A stretch of 64,000 bases of DNA from Streptococcus pseudopneumoniae (GTDB lineage: Bacteria; Bacillota; Bacilli; Lactobacillales; Streptococcaceae), in assembly GCF_001074155.1 (NCBI RefSeq), contig NZ_JUUZ01000022.1, positions 1-64,000 of the forward strand, written 5' to 3'. The notes beneath the pieces were generated by a model. That model did not search any database and was not told the origin of the DNA. It was given only the letters and a program-made list of their open reading frames with translations. Below are positions 8,612-18,069 of this stretch, piece by piece (position 1 is the first letter of the stretch; each line of letters starts with the position of its first letter). Both the position numbers and the translations under genes were made by a program.

Positions 8612-10393
8612 ATGAAACAACAATCTAGTCTAGCTCGTCTATGGAGTTATTTAAAAGCCTACCGTTTCTCTGTTTTCTTTGCAGTCTTCTTGAAGATAGT
8701 CAGCGTCATAATGAGTGTTATCGAGCCATTCATATTGGGGCTTGCTATCACTGAGTTAACCAGCAACCTCCTTGCCATGGCAAATGGTGTTGCAGGAGCA
8801 GGTATTAATACTAGCTATATCGCAATGATTCTAGTGATTTATCTCTTGCGTGGGATTTTCTATGAGTTGGGTTCTTACTACTCAAACTACTTTATGACCA
8901 ATGCTGTCCAGTCTATGATACAAGATTTGCGAAATGAAATGAGCGAAAAAATCAACCGCATCCCTGTGTCTTACTTTGACAAGCACCAATTTGGAGATTT
9001 GCTGGGACGTTTTACTAGTGATGTAGAGACCGTATCTAATGCACTCCAACAATCATTCTTACAGATTGTTAATGCAGTCTTTACCATTCTTTTTGTTATG
9101 GGTATGGTCCTCTATCTCAATCTTCAGTTGGCTATCATTGTTATCTTGTCGATTCCAGTGACTTATTTTGGAGCTAAAACGATTCTAAATCGTTCGCAGC
9201 CATACTTTAAACAGCAGGCAGCTATCTTGGGACGCATGAATGGTTTTGTGCAAGAAAACTTGACAGGTTTTAATGTTTTGAAGCTCTATGGACGTGAAGA
9301 AAATACGCAGCAGGAATTTGCAGATATTACCGATGAATTGCAACAGGTTGGCTTTAAGGCTAGCTTTATCTCAGGTTTGATGATGCCTGCCCTACATATC
9401 GTGTCAGATTTGACTTATCTGATTGTCGCAGTTTTAGGAGGTATTCAGGTTATTGCGGGGCGTTTGACGATTGGTAATATGCAGGCCTTTGTCCAATATG
9501 TCTGGCAAGTTAGCCAGCCTATCCAAAACATCACCCAGTTAGCAGGGCAAATGCAGAGCGCTAAGTCTTCCCTTGATCGTATTTTTGAAGTTTTGGATGA
9601 AACTGAGGAAGTTCAAAATCTTGAAGTGAAAGAACTACCACCATTGACAGGTCAAGTTAGCTTCAAAAATGTCGATTTCCAATATGTGGAAAACAAACCA
9701 TTGATTCGCAATTTTAACTTAGATGTTGAACCTGGAGAGATGGTAGCCATCGTTGGACCTACTGGAGCAGGGAAAACAACCTTGATAAACCTTCTCATGC
9801 GTTTTTACGATGTGACAGCCGGTGCCATTTTAGTGGATGGCCAAGATATTCGTGACCTGTCTCGTCAGGACTATCGTCGCCAGTTTGGGATGGTCCTACA
9901 GGATGCCTGGCTCTATGAAGGCAGTATCAAGGAAAATCTTCGCTTTGGAAATCTTGAGGCAACAGATGAAGAAATCGTTGAAGCTGCTAAGGCGGCCAAT
10001 GTTGACCACTTTATCCGCACCCTTCCTGGTGGCTATAACATGGAAATGAACCAAGAGTCAAGTAATATTTCTCTTGGGCAAAAACAGTTGTTAACTATCG
10101 CGCGTGCTCTCTTGGCGGATCCCAAAATCTTAATTTTGGACGAAGCGACCTCATCAGTCGATACTCGTTTAGAACTCTTGATTCAAAAGGCTATGAAACG
10201 TTTGATGAAGGGAAGAACCAGCTTTGTCATTGCCCATCGACTTTCGACTATTCAGGAAGCTGATAAGATTTTGGTGCTGAAAGATGGACAGATTATCGAA
10301 CAAGGAAATCATGAAAGTCTCTTAGCTGCAAAAGGTTTCTATTATGACCTTTATCAAAGCCAATTCTCTAATAAAAACAGCGAAAATAACTAA
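8612..10393 (+). CDS. Heterodimeric ABC exporter subunit with consensus catalytic residues
   Basis: This 593-residue half-transporter is the partner of the preceding gene. It has Walker A GPTGAGKTT, Walker B ILILDEATSSVD with the catalytic Glu, and H-loop VIAHRLST. Its signature motif, however, is ISLGQKQL rather than LSGGQ. Because each ATP site in the dimer pairs Walker residues of one subunit with the signature of the other, both defects fall in the same site. That leaves one working and one degenerate ATP site, the classic asymmetric arrangement. The Shine-Dalgarno GGAGG is close to the upstream stop, consistent with one operon. It carries an extra loop after helix 2 (about residues 48-60). 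Confidence 0.92.
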   Translation: MKQQSSLARLWSYLKAYRFSVFFAVFLKIVSVIMSVIEPFILGLAITELTSNLLAMANGVAGAGINTSYIAMILVIYLLRGIFYELGSYYSNYFMTNAVQSMIQDLRNEMSEKINRIPVSYFDKHQFGDLLGRFTSDVETVSNALQQSFLQIVNAVFTILFVMGMVLYLNLQLAIIVILSIPVTYFGAKTILNRSQPYFKQQAAILGRMNGFVQENLTGFNVLKLYGREENTQQEFADITDELQQVGFKASFISGLMMPALHIVSDLTYLIVAVLGGIQVIAGRLTIGNMQAFVQYVWQVSQPIQNITQLAGQMQSAKSSLDRIFEVLDETEEVQNLEVKELPPLTGQVSFKNVDFQYVENKPLIRNFNLDVEPGEMVAIVGPTGAGKTTLINLLMRFYDVTAGAILVDGQDIRDLSRQDYRRQFGMVLQDAWLYEGSIKENLRFGNLEATDEEIVEAAKAANVDHFIRTLPGGYNMEMNQESSNISLGQKQLLTIARALLADPKILILDEATSSVDTRLELLIQKAMKRLMKGRTSFVIAHRLSTIQEADKILVLKDGQIIEQGNHESLLAAKGFYYDLYQSQFSNKNSENN

Positions 10394-10458
10394 AAAACAT
10401 CTTCTCATTTTCTTAAATTATCAGTCAATTACAACTTTTTTAATATGGGTTAATTTCC

Positions 10459-10487
10459 TTGATTTTATCTACTAGGAGTAGTATACT
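10459..10487 (+). promoter_or_regulatory. dpr promoter
   Basis: A -35 TTGATT (10459-10464), a 17-base spacer and a -10 TATACT (10482-10487) lie before dpr. The 5' leader would be about 47 nt and holds a 10-bp palindrome ATAATATTAT (10519-10528) of unclear meaning. Confidence 0.7.
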
Positions 10488-10540
10488 GAGATAGTAATCA
10501 ATAAATATGGTTGCAAAAATAATATTATGAGGTGAGAAAA

Positions 10541-11059
10541 ATGGTAGAATTGAAAAAAGATGCATTAAAAGACGTAGCAACATTAACTAAACCAGCGGTA
10601 GAAGCGCTAGTAAATACAAAGGAAGTTTTGAATCAAGCCGTAGCTGACTTGTACGTAGCACATATCGCTCTTCATCAAGTACACTGGTACATGCGTGGAC
10701 GTGGTTTTATGGTATGGCATCCTAAAATGGATGAATATATGGATAGTCTAGATGCTTACCTTGATGAAATCAGCGAACGTTTGATTACACTTGGTGGCAA
10801 ACCATACTCTACTTTGACAGAATTCCTTCAACACAGTGAAATCGAAGAAGGAGTTGGAGAATTCCGTAACGTAGAAGAAAGTTTGGAACGTGTCCTTGAA
10901 ATTTATCGTTACCTTATCACTCTTTTCCAAAAAGCATTGGATGTAACAGATGAAGAAGGTGATGATGTAACCAATGATATCTTCGTTGGTGCTAAAGCTG
11001 ACCTTGAAAAAACAGTTTGGATGCTTGCAGCAGAATTAGGACAAGCACCTGGTTTGTAA
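10541..11059 (+). CDS. dpr: Dps-like peroxide resistance protein (ferritin-like)
   Basis: This 172-residue protein is of the Dps/Dpr family. Dodecamers store iron and prevent Fenton chemistry, which matters in catalase-negative, H2O2-producing streptococci. The inter-subunit ferroxidase ligands are visible in [13 protein letters not shown] and, about 25 residues later, [21 protein letters not shown] (His, Asp, Glu). The start at 10541 follows GAGGTGAGAAAA; the in-frame codon at 10532 overlaps the ribosome site and is rejected. It is monocistronic with its own promoter and terminator. In pneumococcus dpr is likewise next to dfr. Confidence 0.95.
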   Translation: MVELKKDALKDVATLTKPAVEALVNTKEVLNQAVADLYVAHIALHQVHWYMRGRGFMVWHPKMDEYMDSLDAYLDEISERLITLGGKPYSTLTEFLQHSEIEEGVGEFRNVEESLERVLEIYRYLITLFQKALDVTDEEGDDVTNDIFVGAKADLEKTVWMLAAELGQAPGL

Positions 11060-11075
11060 GATACTGCATTTTTCT

Positions 11076-11107
11076 AAAAATCCGTAGAAGTTTTCTACGG
11101 ATTTTTT
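11076..11107 (+). terminator. dpr terminator
   Basis: The stem TCCGTAGAA/TTCTACGGA is flanked by A5 and T6. Confidence 0.9.
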
Positions 11108-11153
11108 CTATTCAGGAGGGCATTCCAAAACAGTCTTTTTTGAAGATTTTTGA

Positions 11154-11159
11154 TAAAAT
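11154..11159 (+). promoter_or_regulatory. dfr promoter -10
   Basis: An extended -10 TGA-TAAAAT lies 27 bases before the dfr ATG; the -35 is poor. Confidence 0.6.
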
Positions 11160-11186
11160 AGAACTATCAATGAAAAGGATGAAAGC

Positions 11187-11693
11187 ATGACAAAGAAAAT
11201 CGTAGCCATTTGGGCTCAAGATGAAAAGGGTGTAATCGGGAAAGAGGATCGTTTGCCTTGGCATTTGCCAGCAGAGTTAAAACATTTTAAAGAAACAACC
11301 TTGAATCATGCCATTTTAATGGGCCGTGTAACCTTTGATGGAATGGGACGACGTTTGCTTCCAGGACGTGAGACCTTGATTTTGACGCGCAATCCTGAAG
11401 AGTCAATTGATGGTGCTCTGGTTTTCCAAAATGTTGAGGATGTTTTAGACTGGTATCATCATCAGGCTAAGAATCTCTATATCATTGGTGGCAAGCAGAT
11501 TTTTCAGCTTTTTGAACCTTATCTCGATGAGATTATTGTGACACAAATTCATGCTCAAGTTGAAGGGGATACCTATTTCCCAGAAGATTTTGACTTGACT
11601 GCTTTTGAGACTGTTGCAAGCAAATCTTATACTAGAGATGAGAAAAATGCCTATGATTTTACCATCGAATATAGAAAGAGAAAGGAAGTCTAA
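11187..11693 (+). CDS. dfrA: Dihydrofolate reductase
   Basis: This 168-residue enzyme reduces dihydrofolate to tetrahydrofolate with NADPH and is the target of trimethoprim. Family landmarks are [23 protein letters not shown] with the substrate-binding acid, [11 protein letters not shown], and YIIGGKQIF. Residue 100 is Ile, the form associated with susceptibility in pneumococcus, where Ile100Leu is the main resistance change. Other contributing positions cannot be judged without an alignment. The stop overlaps the start of the next small gene (TAATG), so translation is probably coupled. Confidence 0.96.
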   Translation: MTKKIVAIWAQDEKGVIGKEDRLPWHLPAELKHFKETTLNHAILMGRVTFDGMGRRLLPGRETLILTRNPEESIDGALVFQNVEDVLDWYHHQAKNLYIIGGKQIFQLFEPYLDEIIVTQIHAQVEGDTYFPEDFDLTAFETVASKSYTRDEKNAYDFTIEYRKRKEV

Positions 11694-11863
11694 TGGAGCG
11701 TAGTATTTTTGGATTTTTTACAGCTCTTTTGTGTGCTGTCTGTTTTGTAGCTGGAACACACGCTTTTCGTAAAAAGCGCTTTGGACTTGCTACTCTACTT
11801 TGGCTTAATGCTTTTACAAACTTGGTGAATAGCATTCATGCTTTTTATATGACCTTATTTTAG
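11693..11863 (+). CDS. Small membrane-associated protein, 56 residues, unknown function
   Basis: This ORF starts inside the dfr stop codon (TAATG) and ends 31 bases before clpX. The product has a hydrophobic N-terminal segment (IFGFFTALLCAVCFVAGTHA), a short basic hinge (FRKKRFG), then a second hydrophobic stretch (LATLLWLNAFTNLVNSIHAF). This looks like a two-helix hairpin membrane micro-protein. A small hypothetical gene occupies the same dfr-clpX gap in pneumococcal genomes. GGAAG lies a few bases upstream within dfr and could serve as a ribosome site. I do not recognise a family. Confidence 0.65.
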   Translation: MERSIFGFFTALLCAVCFVAGTHAFRKKRFGLATLLWLNAFTNLVNSIHAFYMTLF

Positions 11864-11894
11864 ATAGAATGAATAGTTAGAACGGAAGGGAATC

Positions 11895-13127
11895 ATGTCT
11901 ACAAATAGGAAAAATGATATGATGGTTTATTGCTCATTTTGTGGCAAAAGCCAAGAAGAAGTTAAAAAAATAATTGCTGGGAACAATGCCTTTATCTGTA
12001 ATGAATGTGTGGAGTTGGCCCAGGAAATTATTCGTGAGGAGTTGGCTGAGGAAGTTTTGGCGGACTTGTCTGAGGTACCAAAACCAATCGAACTCCTAAA
12101 TATTTTGAATCACTATGTGATCGGTCAAGATCGTGCCAAACGTGCTCTGGCAGTAGCTGTATATAACCACTACAAACGCATCAATTTTCATGATACTCGT
12201 GAAGAGTCAGAAGATGTGGATTTGCAAAAATCAAACATTCTAATGATTGGCCCAACTGGGTCAGGGAAGACTTTCCTTGCTCAGACTCTTGCTAGAAGTT
12301 TGAATGTACCATTTGCTATTGCTGATGCAACAGCACTTACTGAGGCTGGTTATGTAGGTGAGGACGTTGAAAATATCCTCCTTAAACTCTTGCAGGCAGC
12401 TGATTTTAACATTGAACGAGCAGAGCGTGGAATTATCTACGTAGACGAAATCGACAAGATTGCTAAGAAGAGCGAGAACGTTTCTATCACACGTGATGTA
12501 TCTGGTGAAGGTGTGCAACAAGCTCTCCTCAAGATTATCGAGGGAACTGTAGCTAGCGTACCACCACAAGGTGGCCGCAAACATCCACAACAAGAAATGA
12601 TTCAAGTGGACACTAAAAATATCCTCTTTATCGTGGGTGGTGCCTTCGATGGCATCGAAGAGATTGTCAAACAGCGTCTAGGTGAAAAAGTGATTGGTTT
12701 CGGACAAAACAACAAGGCCATTGATGAAAATAGTTCTTACATGCAAGAAATCATCGCAGAAGATATTCAAAAATTCGGTATTATTCCTGAGTTGATTGGA
12801 CGCTTGCCTGTCTTTGCAGCCTTGGAGCAGTTGACTGTAGATGATTTGGTTCGCATCTTGAAGGAACCAAGAAATGCTTTGGTTAAACAATACCAGACCT
12901 TGCTTTCATATGACGATGTTGAGCTTGAATTTGACGATGAGGCTCTCCAAGAGATTGCTAACAAAGCTATTGAACGTAAAACTGGAGCACGTGGTCTTCG
13001 CTCAATCATCGAAGAAACCATGCTAGATGTTATGTTTGAAGTTCCAAGTCAAGAGAATGTGAAGACAGTTCGGATCACAAAAGAAGCAGTTGATGGAACA
13101 GCTAAGCCAATCCTAGAGACAGCCTAG
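11895..13127 (+). CDS. clpX: ATP-dependent Clp protease ATP-binding subunit ClpX
   Basis: This 410-residue AAA+ unfoldase feeds substrates to ClpP. It has an N-terminal four-Cys zinc-binding domain (CSFCGK...CNECVELA, residues 13-40), Walker [10 protein letters not shown], the pore loop GYVGEDVE, Walker [11 protein letters not shown], and sensor/arginine-finger regions ending in the C-terminal small domain ([13 protein letters not shown]). The length is normal. It lies between the dfr micro-ORF and engB, with an 8-base gap to engB, as in other streptococci. Confidence 0.97.
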   Translation: MSTNRKNDMMVYCSFCGKSQEEVKKIIAGNNAFICNECVELAQEIIREELAEEVLADLSEVPKPIELLNILNHYVIGQDRAKRALAVAVYNHYKRINFHDTREESEDVDLQKSNILMIGPTGSGKTFLAQTLARSLNVPFAIADATALTEAGYVGEDVENILLKLLQAADFNIERAERGIIYVDEIDKIAKKSENVSITRDVSGEGVQQALLKIIEGTVASVPPQGGRKHPQQEMIQVDTKNILFIVGGAFDGIEEIVKQRLGEKVIGFGQNNKAIDENSSYMQEIIAEDIQKFGIIPELIGRLPVFAALEQLTVDDLVRILKEPRNALVKQYQTLLSYDDVELEFDDEALQEIANKAIERKTGARGLRSIIEETMLDVMFEVPSQENVKTVRITKEAVDGTAKPILETA

Positions 13128-13135
13128 AGGTGACT

Positions 13136-13723
13136 ATGGAAATCAATACACACAATGCTGAGATTTTACTGAGTGCTGCCAACAAGTCCCACTATCCGCA
13201 GGATGAACTTCCTGAAATTGCTCTTGCAGGACGCTCAAATGTTGGTAAATCGAGCTTTATCAATACCATGCTCAATCGTAAAAATCTGGCTCGTACTTCT
13301 GGAAAACCAGGGAAAACACAACTACTTAATTTCTTTAATATTGATGATAAGATGCGTTTTGTAGATGTGCCTGGTTACGGTTATGCCCGTGTGTCCAAAA
13401 AGGAACGCGAAAAATGGGGACGCATGATTGAGGAGTACTTAACCACTCGAGAAAATCTTCGAGCAGTGGTTAGTCTCGTTGACCTTCGTCATGATCCGTC
13501 AGCAGATGATGTACAGATGTACGAATTTCTTAAATATTATGAGATTCCTGTCATCATTGTGGCGACCAAGGCAGACAAGATTCCGCGCGGTAAATGGAAC
13601 AAGCACGAATCAGCTATTAAAAAGAAATTAAACTTTGATCCAAGTGATGACTTTATCCTCTTTTCATCCGTAACAAAAGCAGGAATGGACCAGGCTTGGG
13701 ATGCTATTTTAGAAAAATTGTGA
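13136..13723 (+). CDS. engB: Ribosome biogenesis GTPase EngB/YsxC
   Basis: This 195-residue small GTPase is needed for large ribosomal subunit assembly. The G motifs are in order: GRSNVGKSS (G1), TSGKPGKTQ (G2), DVPGYG (G3), ATKADK (G4), and a G5-like SSVTKAG. The start is the ATG at 13136, not the in-frame GTG at 13130, because AGAGG at 13126-13130 is the only ribosome site and fits the ATG. It is directly downstream of clpX, a conserved pairing. Confidence 0.95.
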   Translation: MEINTHNAEILLSAANKSHYPQDELPEIALAGRSNVGKSSFINTMLNRKNLARTSGKPGKTQLLNFFNIDDKMRFVDVPGYGYARVSKKEREKWGRMIEEYLTTRENLRAVVSLVDLRHDPSADDVQMYEFLKYYEIPVIIVATKADKIPRGKWNKHESAIKKKLNFDPSDDFILFSSVTKAGMDQAWDAILEKL

Positions 13724-13732
13724 GGAATACAT

Positions 13733-14113
13733 ATGGCAAAAATAATTCATACAGATAAGGCTCCAAAAGCAATCGGACCTTACGTTCAAGGAAAAATCGT
13801 TGGGAACCTTTTGTTTGCTAGCGGTCAAGTTCCTTTATCTCCTGAAACTGGAGAAATCGTAGGAGAAACGATTCAAGAACAGACTGAACAAGTTTTGAAA
13901 AACATTGGAGCTATTTTAGTAGAAGCAGGTACAGATTTTGACCATGTTGTTAAAACAACTTGTTTCTTGAGTGATATGAACGACTTTGTACCTTTCAATG
14001 AGGTATACCAAACAGCCTTTAATAAGGAATTTCCAGCTCGTTCAGCTGTGGAAGTAGCTCGTCTTCCTCGCGATGTAAAAGTCGAAATTGAAGTCATCGC
14101 TGAGATTGGATAA
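13733..14113 (+). CDS. ridA: RidA family reactive enamine/imine deaminase
   Basis: This 126-residue protein is of the RidA/YjgF/TdcF family, which hydrolyses reactive 2-aminoacrylate and related imines made by PLP enzymes. The motifs AIGPYVQGKIVGNLLFASGQ and ARSAVEVARLPRDVKVEIEVIA include the conserved substrate-binding Arg. The length is typical. It follows engB by 9 bases and ends at a terminator. Confidence 0.93.
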   Translation: MAKIIHTDKAPKAIGPYVQGKIVGNLLFASGQVPLSPETGEIVGETIQEQTEQVLKNIGAILVEAGTDFDHVVKTTCFLSDMNDFVPFNEVYQTAFNKEFPARSAVEVARLPRDVKVEIEVIAEIG

Positions 14114-14120
14114 GCGAGTT

Positions 14121-14148
14121 GAAGTTTGGTTCTTCCAAACTTCTTTTG
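14121..14148 (+). terminator. ridA terminator
   Basis: The stem GAAGTTTGG/CCAAACTTC has a 5-nt loop and is followed by TTTTGAT, 12 bases before the rapZ ribosome site. Confidence 0.75.
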
Positions 14149-14164
14149 ATATAAGGAGACTATG

Positions 14165-15055
14165 ATGACAATGAAACAACTTCACCTGGTGATTGTAACA
14201 GGGATGAGTGGTGCAGGGAAAACTGTAGCCATTCAATCCTTTGAAGATTTAGGATATTTTACTATTGATAATATGCCACCAGCTCTATTGCCAAAGTTTT
14301 TGCAGTTGGTAGAGACCAAGGATGACGACCACAAGTTAGCCCTAGTGGTGGATATGCGAAGCCGCTCTTTCTTCTCAGAGATTCAGGCTGTCTTGGATGA
14401 ATTGGAAAATCAAGATGATTTGGACTTCAAGATTCTCTTTTTGGATGCTGCTGATAAGGAATTGGTGGCACGTTATAAGGAAACTAGAAGAAGTCACCCT
14501 CTTGCAGCAGATGGTCGTATTTTGGACGGTATCAAGCTGGAACGTGAACTCTTGGCTCCATTAAAAAATATGAGTCAAAACGTGGTAGACACGACAGAGT
14601 TAACACCTCGTGAACTCCGTAAGACCATTGCAGAGCAATTTTCGGACCAAGAACAAACGCAATCTTTCCGTATTGAGGTCATGTCCTTTGGATTTAAATA
14701 TGGAATTCCAATTGATGCCGATTTAGTATTTGATGTTCGTTTCTTGCCAAACCCTTATTATCTTCCAGAACTTCGTAACCAGACAGGTGAAGACCAGGCA
14801 GTTTATGACTATGTCATGAACCATGAGGAATCTGAAGATTTCTACCGTCATTTGTTAGCCTTGATTGAACCAATCCTACCAGGCTATAAAAAAGAAGGCA
14901 AATCAGTCTTAACTATTGCGATTGGTTGTACTGGTGGTCAACACCGAAGTGTTGCTTTTGCGAAACGATTAGCCAATGATTTAGCTAAAAAGTGGCCTGT
15001 AAACGAAAGTCATCGTGATAAAGATCGAAGAAAGGAAACGGTAAACCGTTCATGA
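14165..15055 (+). CDS. rapZ: RNase adapter/nucleotide-binding protein RapZ (YvcJ)
   Basis: This 296-residue P-loop protein is of the RapZ/YvcJ family. Walker A is GMSGAGKT near the N-terminus. The C-terminal region conserved in the family is [23 protein letters not shown] then [12 protein letters not shown]. In E. coli RapZ senses glucosamine-6-P; in Firmicutes the role is less clear, with links to competence and GTP binding. Two ATGs are adjacent; the second (14165) is 6 bases from AAGGAG and is preferred. It overlaps yvcK by 4 bases (ATGA) in the conserved rapZ-yvcK-whiA trio. Confidence 0.93.
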   Translation: MTMKQLHLVIVTGMSGAGKTVAIQSFEDLGYFTIDNMPPALLPKFLQLVETKDDDHKLALVVDMRSRSFFSEIQAVLDELENQDDLDFKILFLDAADKELVARYKETRRSHPLAADGRILDGIKLERELLAPLKNMSQNVVDTTELTPRELRKTIAEQFSDQEQTQSFRIEVMSFGFKYGIPIDADLVFDVRFLPNPYYLPELRNQTGEDQAVYDYVMNHEESEDFYRHLLALIEPILPGYKKEGKSVLTIAIGCTGGQHRSVAFAKRLANDLAKKWPVNESHRDKDRRKETVNRS

Positions 15056-16029
15056 GAAAACCAAAAATTACGGTGATTGGTGGGGGAACTGGTATTCCTG
15101 TTATTCTGAAAAGTTTACGGGAAAAAGATGTTGAGATTGCTGCTATTGTAACAGTAGCAGATGATGGAGGCTCTTCAGGAGAACTTAGAAAAAATATCCA
15201 ACAATTGACACCTCCTGGGGATCTTCGCAATGTCCTCGTAGCCATGTCTGATATGCCTAAGTTTTATGAGAAAGTATTTCAGTATCGCTTTTCTGATGAG
15301 GCAGGTGCTTTTGCTGGTCATCCATTAGGAAACATTATCATAGCTGGATTATCTGAAATGCAGGGTTCGACCTATAATGCCATGCAATTGCTGAGTAAAT
15401 TCTTCCATACTACAGGGAAGATTTTCCCATCAAGTGACCATCCTTTGACACTCCATGCTGTCTTTAAAGATGGATCAGAAGTAGCTGGGGAAAGTCACAT
15501 CGCAGACCATCCAGGAATGATTGACCATGTCTATGTTACCAATACTCTGGATGATGAAAAGCCACAGGCAAGTCGCCGAGTTGTCAATACCATTCTTGAG
15601 AGTGATATGATTGTTTTGGGACCGGGTTCCCTCTTTACTTCGATTTTGCCTAATATCGTCATCGAAGAAATCGGTCAGGCTCTTCTAGAGACTAAGGCAG
15701 AAGTTGCCTATGTCTGCAATATTATGACCCAACGTGGAGAAACGGAGCATTTCTCAGATAGTGATCACGTAGCAGTCTTGCATCGTCATTTGGGCCGTCC
15801 ATTTATCGATACTGTCCTTGTTAATATCGAAAAGGTTCCGAGGGACTATATGGATACCAACCGTTTTGATGAGTATTTGGTGCAGGTTGAGCATGATTTT
15901 GAAGGTTTGCGTAAGCAAGTCCCACGTGTCATTTCATCCAACTTTCTACGCTTGGAAAACGGGGGAGCCTTTCACGATGGTGATTTAATCGTAGATGAGC
16001 TCATGCGTATCATACAGGTGAGAAAATGA
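15052..16029 (+). CDS. yvcK: Gluconeogenesis factor/UDP-sugar binding protein YvcK
   Basis: This 325-residue protein is of the YvcK/CofD-like family. The N-terminal nucleotide-binding glycines ([15 protein letters not shown]), [23 protein letters not shown] and [14 protein letters not shown] are the family hallmarks. YvcK binds UDP-sugars and affects cell shape and central carbon/cell-wall flux in Firmicutes. It is translationally coupled to rapZ upstream and whiA downstream through ATGA overlaps. Confidence 0.95.
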   Translation: MRKPKITVIGGGTGIPVILKSLREKDVEIAAIVTVADDGGSSGELRKNIQQLTPPGDLRNVLVAMSDMPKFYEKVFQYRFSDEAGAFAGHPLGNIIIAGLSEMQGSTYNAMQLLSKFFHTTGKIFPSSDHPLTLHAVFKDGSEVAGESHIADHPGMIDHVYVTNTLDDEKPQASRRVVNTILESDMIVLGPGSLFTSILPNIVIEEIGQALLETKAEVAYVCNIMTQRGETEHFSDSDHVAVLHRHLGRPFIDTVLVNIEKVPRDYMDTNRFDEYLVQVEHDFEGLRKQVPRVISSNFLRLENGGAFHDGDLIVDELMRIIQVRK

Positions 16030-16937
16030 GTTTTACAGTAGCAGTAAAAGAAGAAATTTTAAGTCAGCATCACCTGAGTCGTCATGAATTGTCAGCTATT
16101 ATCAAGATGTCTGGTAGTATTGGTTTATCGAGCTCTGGTTTGACCTTGTCCGTCATTACAGAAAATGCTAAATTGGCTCGTTATCTCTATGAATCTTTCC
16201 TGCACTTTTACGGTATCAAGTCTGAGATTCGTCACCACCAGAGAAGTAATCTACGGAAAAATCGCGTCTATACTGTTTTTACGGATGAGCGAGTCCAAGA
16301 ACTTTTAGCAGATTTACGCTTAGCAGATTCTTTTTTTGGTTTGGAAACAGGGATTGATCCAGATATTTTAGGAGATGAGGAAGCAGGTCGTGCCTATCTC
16401 TGTGGAGCCTTTTTGGCAAATGGGAGTATTCGGGATCCTGAGTCAGGCAAGTATCAGTTGGAAATTAGTTCTGTTTATCTGGACCATGCCCAAGGGATTG
16501 CTTCACTTTTGCAGCATTTCTTGTTGGATGCCAAGGTGATTGAACGAAAAAAAGGTGCGGTGACCTATCTTCAGCGAGCGGAAGATATTATGGATTTCCT
16601 GATTTTAGTGGGAGCCATGGAGGCGAGAGATACATTTGAAGGTGTCAAGATTCTCCGAGAAACTCGAAATGATCTCAATCGTGCTAATAATGCTGAGACA
16701 GCAAATATCGCTCGTACGGTTTCTGCGAGCATGAGAACCATCAACAATATCAGTAAAATCATTGATACCGTAGGTCTAGATAGCCTACCAGTAGATTTGC
16801 AAGAAGTAGCGCATTTGCGTATCCAACATCCGGACTACTCTATCCAGCAATTGGCAGACAGTTTGACAAATCCACTCACAAAAAGTGGTGTCAATCATAG
16901 ATTGCGAAAGATCAACAAAATAGCAGATGAACTATAA
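16026..16937 (+). CDS. whiA: DNA-binding protein WhiA
   Basis: This 303-residue protein has an N-terminal LAGLIDADG-like homing-endonuclease fold without nuclease function and a C-terminal helix-turn-helix ([25 protein letters not shown]). The family motif [10 protein letters not shown] is near residue 125. In Firmicutes it influences division and chromosome segregation rather than sporulation. It ends the rapZ-yvcK-whiA operon at a perfect palindromic terminator. Confidence 0.95.
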   Translation: MSFTVAVKEEILSQHHLSRHELSAIIKMSGSIGLSSSGLTLSVITENAKLARYLYESFLHFYGIKSEIRHHQRSNLRKNRVYTVFTDERVQELLADLRLADSFFGLETGIDPDILGDEEAGRAYLCGAFLANGSIRDPESGKYQLEISSVYLDHAQGIASLLQHFLLDAKVIERKKGAVTYLQRAEDIMDFLILVGAMEARDTFEGVKILRETRNDLNRANNAETANIARTVSASMRTINNISKIIDTVGLDSLPVDLQEVAHLRIQHPDYSIQQLADSLTNPLTKSGVNHRLRKINKIADEL

Positions 16938-16965
16938 AACCACGAATCCTAGGATTCGTGGTTTT
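16936..16965. terminator. Bidirectional terminator between whiA and the reductase gene
   Basis: A 30-nt perfect palindrome (AAAACCACGAATCCT and its reverse) is flanked by A4 and T6. It overlaps the whiA stop and serves both convergent genes. Confidence 0.9.
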
Positions 16966-16968
16966 TTC

Positions 16969-17937
16969 TTATAGACTAGTAGAGTGTTTTGGTTGCACTT
17001 TTTGTTGAGGGTCGATGTAGTTAATGGCATTGTTAACAGCTGTTGGAGCTTCACCAAGACCTGTTGCAATCAAGTCAATCTTACCTTCATAGTAGCAGCA
17101 GTCACCAATAGCGTAAATTCCAGCTTGGCTTGACTCCTGCTTGCTATTGACGATAATCTTATGGCGATTCAATTCTAATCCCCAGTTTTTAAGATTACCA
17201 ACTGATGATTTGAAGCCATAGTTGACAAAGAGGTGGTCCAACTCAATGGTTTCAGTCTCATCGGATTTGACTTTTGCGATTTCAAGCTTGTCAAGAGTTT
17301 TTCCATCTCCAAGAAGTTGACTTGGCACAAATGGTGTTTTGATGCTAACAGATGATTCTTGAAGGGCTTGGACACTATGTTCGAGGGCCCGGAAGTTATC
17401 TCGACGATGAACAAGTGTAGTTGGAGCAATCTTTTCAAAAGCTAAGGCCCAGTCCACAGCAGAGTCTCCTCCACCCAGGATGGTTACTTTCTTACCAGCA
17501 TATTGTTGAATGTTAGAAACGTGGTAATGGATATTTTCATAACTATCAACACCATCCAATTCAAGTGGACGCGGTTTAAAGGCACCTCCACCCATAGCGA
17601 TAATGACAGCTTTACTAATATGAATACCTTTAGTAGTTGTTATCTTAAATACATCATTCTCTTTTTCAATGTCAAGAACAGTTTCATTGAGATGTGCTGG
17701 TGTATCAAAACCTTTTAGTTGTTCTAAGAGGCGATTCGTTAGTTCTTCACCCGTGAGATTTGGGAAACCTGGGACATCAAGAATTTGTTTTTCAGGATAA
17801 AGAATGGCAGGTTGGCCACCTAATTGAGGAAGAGAGTCAATGATTTGTACTTTAGCTTGACGTAGATTTGCATAAAAGGCTGCGAAAAGACCAACTGGGC
17901 CACCCCCTATGATGGTAATATCATATAATTCAGACAT
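16969..17937 (-). CDS. Ferredoxin/flavodoxin-NADP+ reductase, thioredoxin-reductase-like type
   Basis: This 322-residue flavoprotein has an N-terminal FAD-binding motif (IIGGGPVGLFAAFYA) and an internal NADPH site (ILGGGDSAVDWAL). The CxxC redox pair of true thioredoxin reductases is missing, which places it with the YumC-type ferredoxin-NADP reductases. The start at 17937 (MSELYDI) follows AAGGAGAAA on the minus strand; an in-frame ATG at 17964 is rejected. It is a single gene convergent with whiA and divergent from cdaA. The electron partner is not evident here. Confidence 0.9.
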   Translation of the reverse strand: MSELYDITIIGGGPVGLFAAFYANLRQAKVQIIDSLPQLGGQPAILYPEKQILDVPGFPNLTGEELTNRLLEQLKGFDTPAHLNETVLDIEKENDVFKITTTKGIHISKAVIIAMGGGAFKPRPLELDGVDSYENIHYHVSNIQQYAGKKVTILGGGDSAVDWALAFEKIAPTTLVHRRDNFRALEHSVQALQESSVSIKTPFVPSQLLGDGKTLDKLEIAKVKSDETETIELDHLFVNYGFKSSVGNLKNWGLELNRHKIIVNSKQESSQAGIYAIGDCCYYEGKIDLIATGLGEAPTAVNNAINYIDPQQKVQPKHSTSL

Positions 17938-17967
17938 GGTTTCTCCTTGTTTCATTTTTATCATTTT

Positions 17968-17973
17968 ATTCTA
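17968..17973 (-). promoter_or_regulatory. Reductase promoter -10 (minus strand)
   Basis: On the minus strand TATGATAGAAT provides an extended -10 (TGA-TAGAAT) about 30 bases before the ATG. Confidence 0.5.
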
Positions 17974-18031
17974 TCATATTTTCTGCCAATTTAAAATGAG
18001 GTAGGGGGGAGAAAATTTCCATTAAAAATGG

Positions 18032-18037
18032 TATAAT
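18032..18037 (+). promoter_or_regulatory. cdaA operon promoter -10
   Basis: The extended -10 TGG-TATAAT is followed by a short leader and the strong ribosome site GGAGAGGGG. Confidence 0.75.
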
Positions 18038-18069
18038 GAAGAGAAGCTTTTTTGGAGAGGGGACACAGG

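Noticed and set aside
10519..10528. ATAATATTAT as a PerR or metal-regulator box before dpr
   Set aside because: It is only a 10-bp AT palindrome lying downstream of the predicted transcription start, and it does not match a 15-bp PerR box well.
11187..11693. DHFR as a trimethoprim-resistance allele
   Set aside because: Residue 100 is Ile, not the Leu linked to resistance in pneumococcus; I see no other change I can defend without an alignment.
12261..12605. 114-codon minus-strand frame inside clpX
   Set aside because: It is fully contained in a well-conserved gene and has no start signals; it is a shadow of clpX coding.
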